Made by a program: the position numbers and the translations under genes. From the NCBI GenBank assembly GCA_943329505.2, contig CALQED020000035.1:1-8955 (forward strand): 8,955 nt of DNA, in the 5' to 3' direction. This DNA comes from Polynucleobacter meluiroseus. GTDB taxonomy: Bacteria; Pseudomonadota; Gammaproteobacteria; Burkholderiales; Burkholderiaceae. This document shows, piece by piece, positions 6,393 to 8,955 of the stretch. How positions within the stretch are numbered: the first letter of the stretch is position 1; every line of letters starts with the position of its first letter. Below the pieces are notes generated by a model. It was not told where the DNA came from. It made no database searches and saw nothing but the letters and a program-made list of their open reading frames with translations.

Positions 6393-7201
6393 GTTTATAT
6401 TTATTATTTGATGTTGGTAATACTCGCCTGAAATGGGCTGCGGTTGAATCGACACAACATCCATCCGATCAGCAAAAAAAATTATGGGCTTATTCAGGAT
6501 CAATCAGTAGTCAGTCATTGCAGTCTGTCGAACATCGAGCAGAGCTAGCAGATTACATTGCAAAGACTTTACCTAAGCCCGATGTCATTGCATTTAGTTG
6601 TGTAGCTGGGCAAGAGGCCATCAATAACCTCAAATTACTTTTTCCCCAATGGCAAGATGTTCAGTGGAGAGAACTCAGGGGCGACAGTACTGTTGATGGC
6701 ATTCGCACGCTCTATCAAGACTCTAGTAAATTGGGAGCTGATCGCTGGGCTGCCATCATCGCAGCACGTACATTATCAAAAGTGAATGCCTTAATCATTA
6801 ATGCTGGTACTGCTACAACCATTGATTTGCTTGGCTCTAACGGTTTGCACTATGGTGGCTGGATTATTCCGGGACTCGAACTCATGCGCAGGAGTTTGGA
6901 GAGTAATACGGCACAACTACCACTAGCCACTCGAGGAGAGGCTCATCACGGTTTTGGCACATCTACAAATGAAGCGATTATTAGTGGGTGTGATGCTGCT
7001 CAAATTGGTGCAATTCAGTACGCTATCGATATTGCAAAAGAAATGAATCAACCCATTGAAAAAATTTGGCTTGATGGCGGTAACGCCAAAATCTTAGTAA
7101 ATGAAATTAGGCAATTGAGTAAACTGAATGCATTAAAAATTGAAACCAGCGAGGGACTGGTACTACGGGGTGTTTGGGCTTGGCTCTTAAAAAATCTTTA
7201 A
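6389..7201 (+). CDS. coaX: Type III pantothenate kinase CoaX
   Basis: Phosphorylates pantothenate, the first step of coenzyme A synthesis, in the cytosol. The 270 residues show the ASKHA-fold motifs of the type III family: DVGNTRLKWA (8-17, phosphate-binding), GADRWAAIIAA (116-126), NAGTATTIDLL (138-148), GGWIIPGLELM (156-166) and WLDGGNA (227-233). In the DxGTA motif, the residue usually reported as a catalytic or cation-binding Asp (Asp125 in Thermotoga maritima) is Asn138 here; the 20-residue distance from the GADR Asp confirms the alignment. Beta-proteobacterial homologues often vary at this position, so the enzyme may still be active. Type III enzymes are insensitive to CoA feedback and need a monovalent cation. 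It is coupled to birA, and its stop codon overlaps that of rfaE2 on the other strand. Confidence 0.93.
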   Translation: MSLYLLFDVGNTRLKWAAVESTQHPSDQQKKLWAYSGSISSQSLQSVEHRAELADYIAKTLPKPDVIAFSCVAGQEAINNLKLLFPQWQDVQWRELRGDSTVDGIRTLYQDSSKLGADRWAAIIAARTLSKVNALIINAGTATTIDLLGSNGLHYGGWIIPGLELMRRSLESNTAQLPLATRGEAHHGFGTSTNEAIISGCDAAQIGAIQYAIDIAKEMNQPIEKIWLDGGNAKILVNEIRQLSKLNALKIETSEGLVLRGVWAWLLKNL

Positions 7202-7203
7202 GA
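7185..7203. repeat. Inverted repeat across the convergent coaX and rfaE2 ends
   Basis: TCTTAAA (7185-7191) and TTTAAGA (7197-7203) form a perfect 7-base stem with a 5-base loop, spanning both stop codons. It could act as a weak bidirectional terminator, but the stem has only two G-C pairs and no T-run follows directly: on the plus strand five Ts appear only after a further four bases, and on the minus strand none do. Low confidence in function. Confidence 0.25.
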
Positions 7204-7686
7204 ACGAATTTTTCCCAACAAGCTAGTGGTAGAGCGCTCATATATAAATGGGATCGCAATAGCCTTCCCACCCCAAGTTTTAACAAGGCGAGTTTCTGCT
7301 AAAGCATCAATTTCATAATCCCCGCCCTTAACGTAAATATCAGGGCGTATTTTTTCAATCAGATTTACTGGGGTTTGCTCGGTAAACAAAACTGCCATAT
7401 CCACACTTTCCAGTGCCGCTAATAAAGCTTGTCGATCCGCTTCCGAGTTAATTGGCCTATCGTCACCCTTACCTAATATCTTGACTGAAGCATCTGAATT
7501 CACGCCAACCACAAGGCTTGCCCCTAATGCACGTGCTTGCGCTAAATAACTAGCATGGCCACGATGCAAAATATCAAACACACCGTTGGTAAACACCAGC
7601 GGTCTAGGCAGCTTAGCGAGACGACTCTCAAGCTGCTCGGGGGAGCAAACTTTAGACTCAAAAGCAGGCGGGGGTAGAGAAGTCAT
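7198..7686 (-). CDS. rfaE2: D-glycero-beta-D-manno-heptose 1-phosphate adenylyltransferase
   Basis: A nucleotidyltransferase that forms ADP-heptose from heptose 1-phosphate and ATP for the lipopolysaccharide inner core. The 162 residues correspond to the C-terminal half of E. coli HldE (RfaE). The motifs are VFTNGVFDILHRGH (31-44) with the catalytic HxGH signature (41-44), GVNSDASVK (61-69), DRPIN (76-80), YVKGGDY (118-124), and RSTTSLLGKI (151-160). The separate kinase domain (RfaE1) is not fused here, the usual organisation in beta-proteobacteria. The gene ends against coaX with overlapping stop codons and diverges from the peroxidase gene by 93 bases. The ATG at 7686 leaves a short polar N-terminus before the Rossmann fold; no strong ribosome site is seen. 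Confidence 0.93.
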   Translation of the reverse strand: MTSLPPPAFESKVCSPEQLESRLAKLPRPLVFTNGVFDILHRGHASYLAQARALGASLVVGVNSDASVKILGKGDDRPINSEADRQALLAALESVDMAVLFTEQTPVNLIEKIRPDIYVKGGDYEIDALAETRLVKTWGGKAIAIPFIYERSTTSLLGKIRS

Positions 7687-7704
7687 AACGCAATATTAAT
7701 AGCA

Positions 7705-7735
7705 TTGTGAAATAGCCTGCGATATTACCTAGAAT
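7705..7735 (+). promoter_or_regulatory. Possible sigma-70-type promoter of the peroxidase gene
   Basis: TTGTGA at 7705-7710 and TAGAAT at 7730-7735 resemble -35 and -10 elements, each with one or two mismatches, but are separated by 19 bases, longer than ideal. Transcription would start about 38 bases before the ATG at 7780. It is the best candidate in the 93-base divergent gap, but it is weak. Confidence 0.25.
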
Positions 7736-7779
7736 GTCTTAAACTTGGGCACTAATCAGCAGAAAAACAAAGTAAGAAT

Positions 7780-8361
7780 ATGGACCGCAAGAGACGCAAT
7801 AAAGTGGCTGGATGGCTTTTCACACTCTTTTTCTCCATTTCTGGAATCGAGCTAGCAAATGCCGCCCCGAATTGCAGTCCCCTGCTTTCGCATACCTTTT
7901 TACGCCTACAAGATGAGGCGCCACAAAGCCTGTGCCAATATCAAGGCAAAGTTATCCTCGTGGTCAATACTGCTAGCTACTGTGGCTTTACAAGCCAATA
8001 CGATGGCTTAGAAAAAATTTACGCCAAATATAAGGATCGAGGTTTTGTTGTCCTGGGCTTTCCCTCAAATGACTTTGGGCAACAAGAGCCAGGTAGCAAT
8101 AAAGAGATTGCTGACTTTTGTAAAAATACTTATGACGTGAAATTCCCCATGTTTGCTAAAAGCGTCGTTTCGGGTAGCGCGCCAAACCCACTCTTTAAGA
8201 TGTTGATTGCTAAAACGGGTACCACCCCAAAGTGGAATTTTTATAAATATCTCATCGATCGCAATGGAAATGTGGTTGATTCATTTGGCAGCCTCACTAA
8301 GCCTACTAGCAATAGCATCACCAATCCAATTGAAAAGCTCCTAGAGGAAAAAGTGCAGTGA
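7780..8361 (+). CDS. Exported glutathione-peroxidase-family (Cys) peroxidase
   Basis: Reduces hydrogen peroxide or lipid hydroperoxides. The catalytic residues are visible in 193 residues: peroxidatic Cys68 in NTASYCGFTSQY, Gln102 in FGQQEPG, and Trp152-Asn153 in KWNF. Cys114 in ADFC lies 46 residues after Cys68, the same distance as Cys36 and Cys82 of yeast Gpx3, so the protein is probably a two-cysteine enzyme reduced by thioredoxin-like partners and not by glutathione. Residues 1-28 (MDRKRRNKVAGWLF..., ending ELANA) form a signal peptide with four basic residues, placing it in the periplasm, which is unusual since many relatives are cytosolic. Its stop codon overlaps the GTG of the downstream flavoprotein gene by four bases (GTGA), implying coupled translation. 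Confidence 0.92.
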   Translation: MDRKRRNKVAGWLFTLFFSISGIELANAAPNCSPLLSHTFLRLQDEAPQSLCQYQGKVILVVNTASYCGFTSQYDGLEKIYAKYKDRGFVVLGFPSNDFGQQEPGSNKEIADFCKNTYDVKFPMFAKSVVSGSAPNPLFKMLIAKTGTTPKWNFYKYLIDRNGNVVDSFGSLTKPTSNSITNPIEKLLEEKVQ

Positions 8362-8955
8362 GTAAAAAAAGAATTGCCATTGTTGGCGCTGGTATCTCTG
8401 GGCTTGGCTGCGCTTATGCTTTAAGACAACATCCTGATATTGAGTTAACCATCTATGAAGGTGGAGATCATATTGGCGGACATAGTAATACAGTAGATTT
8501 CACTTGCGATATTGCAGGCGAACATATTACTCATGGTGTGGATACAGGCTTCTTGGTCTTTAATCGCAAGACCTATCCTAGACTTGTAAGGCTTTTCGAA
8601 GAAATCCAAGCGCCTGTTGCCCCTTCTGAAATGTCATTTTCAGTATCGATTGATGTTACTGAAAAAAAGTTGACGCATCCAAAGATTGAATGGGCAGGCA
8701 ATGACATCAACTCCTTTTTTGGACAACGATCTAACCTAATGTCGCCATCTTTTTGGAGAATGGCTTATGACATCTTGCGTTTTAATCGCTTGGCAACCAA
8801 GCTTGCTCAGCAACAGATTACAGCGGGTCACTATGCCGAGCCAGATGAAACGATTGCCAATTTCTTAGATCGCAATCGTTTTAGCCAAAGCTTTAGAGAA
8901 AATTATTTTTTACCGATGATTGGTGCCATTTGGTCTTGCTCAGTTGAGCAGATGC
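8358..8955 (+). CDS. FAD-dependent amine-oxidase-type oxidoreductase (cut by window edge)
   Basis: The first 199 codons are present, and the frame continues past the right edge. The N-terminus KRIAIVGAGISGLGCAYAL is a dinucleotide-binding Rossmann motif (GxGxxG at 10-15). Glu34 ends the second strand, and GGHSNT (40-45) and THGVDTGFLVFNRKTYPRL (58-76) are typical of COG2907, a group of predicted NAD/FAD-binding proteins related to amine oxidases. GTG is chosen as start because it gives the complete Rossmann strand, follows AGAGGA by nine bases and overlaps the gpx stop. Relatives often lie with a DUF1365 gene and a cyclopropane-fatty-acid-synthase-like methyltransferase, and one (UfaO of Rhodobacter) takes part in furan fatty acid formation. 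Whether that holds here depends on genes outside the window. Confidence 0.88.
   Translation, partial: MSKKRIAIVGAGISGLGCAYALRQHPDIELTIYEGGDHIGGHSNTVDFTCDIAGEHITHGVDTGFLVFNRKTYPRLVRLFEEIQAPVAPSEMSFSVSIDVTEKKLTHPKIEWAGNDINSFFGQRSNLMSPSFWRMAYDILRFNRLATKLAQQQITAGHYAEPDETIANFLDRNRFSQSFRENYFLPMIGAIWSCSVEQM

Noticed and set aside
7755..7779. TAAGAA before gpx as a -10 element of an RpoE/ChrR-type promoter
   Set aside because: It directly abuts the ATG, leaving no leader, and no TGATCC-like -35 lies at the right distance; it is more likely part of the ribosome-binding region.

Overview
The window looks like chromosomal core DNA from a betaproteobacterium of the Burkholderiaceae, most likely a Polynucleobacter-type freshwater bacterium. 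This is inferred from the moderate GC content, the overlapping gene ends, separate rfaE2 and coaX genes of beta-proteobacterial type, a TorF-type porin beside ubiK, and the protein sequences themselves. I could not run a database search, so genus level is an inference. I see no RNA genes, insertion sequences, CRISPR arrays, phage genes or defence genes.

Layout. The left edge (1-323, minus strand) carries the N-terminal part of an exported TorF-family putative porin, transcribed out of the window. It diverges from ubiK (584-838, plus), a small ubiquinone-biosynthesis accessory protein. The 260-base gap between them holds the most interesting regulatory sequence: two NtrC-like dyads, a sigma-54-like element with imperfect spacing, and a long inverted repeat in the porin leader. 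This suggests nitrogen control of the porin.

From 5557 down to 866 on the minus strand runs a tight seven-gene cluster, probably one operon: a VanZ-family membrane protein, a thioredoxin-like [2Fe-2S] ferredoxin, an alpha/beta hydrolase, a DUF493/YbeD protein, lipB, lipA and an uncharacterised lipoprotein. LipB moves octanoate from acyl carrier protein onto lipoyl domains and LipA inserts the two sulfurs. The lipB/lipA and lipA/lipoprotein pairs overlap, and a hairpin with a T-run lies just beyond the last gene, next to the ubiK stop codon.

Divergent from the VanZ gene, birA and coaX (5595-7201, plus) overlap by four bases and encode biotin-protein ligase and type III pantothenate kinase, both acting on the cofactors of acyl-CoA chemistry. 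rfaE2 (7198-7686, minus) converges on coaX so closely that the stop codons share bases; it supplies ADP-heptose for lipopolysaccharide. Divergent from rfaE2, an exported glutathione-peroxidase-family protein (7780-8361) is translationally coupled through GTGA to a flavoprotein of the amine-oxidase type (from 8358, cut by the right edge), possibly a lipid-oxidation or oxidative-stress pair.

Most of the window is ordinary housekeeping DNA. The points worth a second look are the nitrogen-type regulatory region, the ferredoxin inside the lipoate operon, the Asp-to-Asn change in CoaX and the coupled peroxidase/flavoprotein pair. I found no clear sign of a wholly new system.
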